From Desulfobacteraceae bacterium (GTDB lineage Bacteria; Desulfobacterota; Desulfobacteria; Desulfobacterales; SG8-13): 13,663 nucleotides of DNA. Numbering within the stretch: position 1 is the stretch's first letter; every line of letters begins with the position of its first letter. Both the position numbers and the translations under genes were made by a program. Shown in pieces: positions 13,172 through 13,663 of the stretch. The notes under the pieces are model-generated. The model had not been told where the DNA came from. It saw nothing but the letters and a program-made list of their open reading frames with translations, and searched no databases. The stretch covers positions 1-13,663 of the forward strand of contig JARFQH010000103.1 of assembly GCA_029287875.1 (NCBI GenBank), read 5' to 3'.

Positions 13172-13452
13172 TTAAACGCTCATGGCCCTGCAGGCCGCCA
13201 CGGTGCATGAAAATGACGCGCCGGAGCCCGGATGAGCGCTTGAGAACAGCGGCTGACTGTTTGAGTCGTCTACGGGGTCTTGGACCGGACCCAATGCCGA
13301 TACCGCATGAAAGAAACACCATTGGGGAACAAACCCGACCCCCTTATTTGAAGACGGGCCAGGTTCGGGCTTAGAACCGTTGGCGGCGAGTTTCAGCCGC
13401 CTTTCGCAATCGCTTATCCGGGCTCCGGCGCCAACCTTATTTTCGTGTTAAA
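13172..13452 (+). repeat. Dispersed ~280-bp intergenic repeat, copy 3
   Basis: This copy begins TTAAACGCTCATGGCC and ends CCTTATTTTCGTGTTAAA. Its plus-strand frame from ATG 13207 begins MKMTRRSPDERLRTAADCLS and runs 55 codons to TAG 13372. The GGCGGC/GCCGCC hairpin (13382-13387/13396-13401, 8-nt loop) is perfect here. The right-end hairpin seen in copies 1 and 2 is reduced to three pairs. It lies 30 nt upstream of mobA on the opposite strand. Confidence 0.9.
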
Positions 13453-13455
13453 GCC

Positions 13456-13484
13456 TTGCAAACTTAAATTAGTAAAAATAGCAT
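13456..13484 (+). promoter_or_regulatory. Candidate promoter in AT-rich stretch after repeat copy 3
   Basis: TTGCAA (13456-13461) and TAGCAT (13479-13484) are separated by 17 nt within an AT-rich segment (13452-13510) that contrasts with the GC-rich surroundings. It points at the possible gene start near the right edge. Both boxes are imperfect. Confidence 0.3.
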
Positions 13485-13545
13485 GTAAAATCAAGACAAT
13501 TTGATTTTCTACAGAATTCTTACGGCCACCGAGAGCCTCTGAACG

Positions 13546-13663
13546 ATGGGGCTGCTTCCCGATGCAATTCTATACTCCTTGCTTCAGGAAAACCTTGAAA
13601 AGGCCCTCCTGATGGGTGTAAAGATCATGAGCAAAACATGGGAACCCACACACACAAAAAAAA
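13546..13663 (+). CDS. Possible 5' end of a gene running off the window
   Basis: From ATG 13546 the frame is open to the edge (39 codons, starting MGLLPDAILYSLLQENLEKA). A second in-frame ATG at 13627 begins MSKTWEPTHTKK. Neither has a clear ribosome-binding site, and the end is low complexity (CA repeats, then eight A). No family is recognisable. It could be the start of a real gene downstream of the AT-rich promoter-like stretch, or chance. Confidence 0.25.
   Translation, partial: MGLLPDAILYSLLQENLEKALLMGVKIMSKTWEPTHTKK

Noticed and set aside
1..13663. CRISPR array, tRNA, rRNA, integrase, phage or toxin-antitoxin genes
   Set aside because: I looked for regular spaced repeats, cloverleaf arrangements and recognisable mobile or defence proteins and saw none. 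The only repeats are the three dispersed elements and short motifs.

Overview
The window looks like chromosome from a Gram-negative, dissimilatory sulfate-reducing bacterium of the former Deltaproteobacteria, most like the Desulfobacteraceae/Desulfosarcina group. The reasons are a reductive-type dsrA-dsrB-dsrD-dsrN order, a periplasmic tetrahaem cytochrome c3, an MglB-like Roadblock protein, a Tat translocase and an outer-membrane lipoprotein (MltA). The taxonomic placement is inferred from gene content, not from a search.

Layout. (1) 1-1334: the last codons of an unknown gene, then a hypothetical protein that may have a degenerate kinase-like fold. (2) 1335-1609: the dsr control region, with a near-consensus sigma70-type promoter and a 146-nt leader that contains a second strong ribosome-binding site and a possible 9-codon leader ORF. 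(3) 1610-6875, plus strand: dsrA, dsrB (siroheme sulfite reductase), an intercistronic hairpin, dsrD, dsrN (CobB/CbiA-type amidase predicted to amidate siroheme), then a PrmA-type methyltransferase with an N-terminal winged-helix segment that resembles DsrD. (4) 6901-7228: repeat copy 1 and a strong bidirectional terminator. (5) 7256-9368, minus strand: cytochrome c3, tatC and tatB. (6) 9443-9722: repeat copy 2. (7) 9909-10295, plus strand: a Roadblock/LC7 protein. (8) 10343-13141, minus strand: the tightly packed operon mobA, moaE-like, moaC, mltA. (9) 13172-13452: repeat copy 3, followed by an AT-rich stretch and possibly the start of another gene.

Functionally, DsrAB reduces sulfite, DsrD modulates it and DsrN modifies its cofactor. 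Cytochrome c3 carries periplasmic electrons. Tat exports folded metalloproteins, and the Mo-cofactor genes supply molybdo/tungsto-enzymes such as formate dehydrogenases, which are typical Tat substrates.

The least explained structure is a ~280-bp element present three times in the same orientation, always between genes. Its first 25 codons from a shared ATG show mostly synonymous differences on the plus strand. The second item worth attention is the DsrD-like domain fused to a methyltransferase directly behind dsrN.
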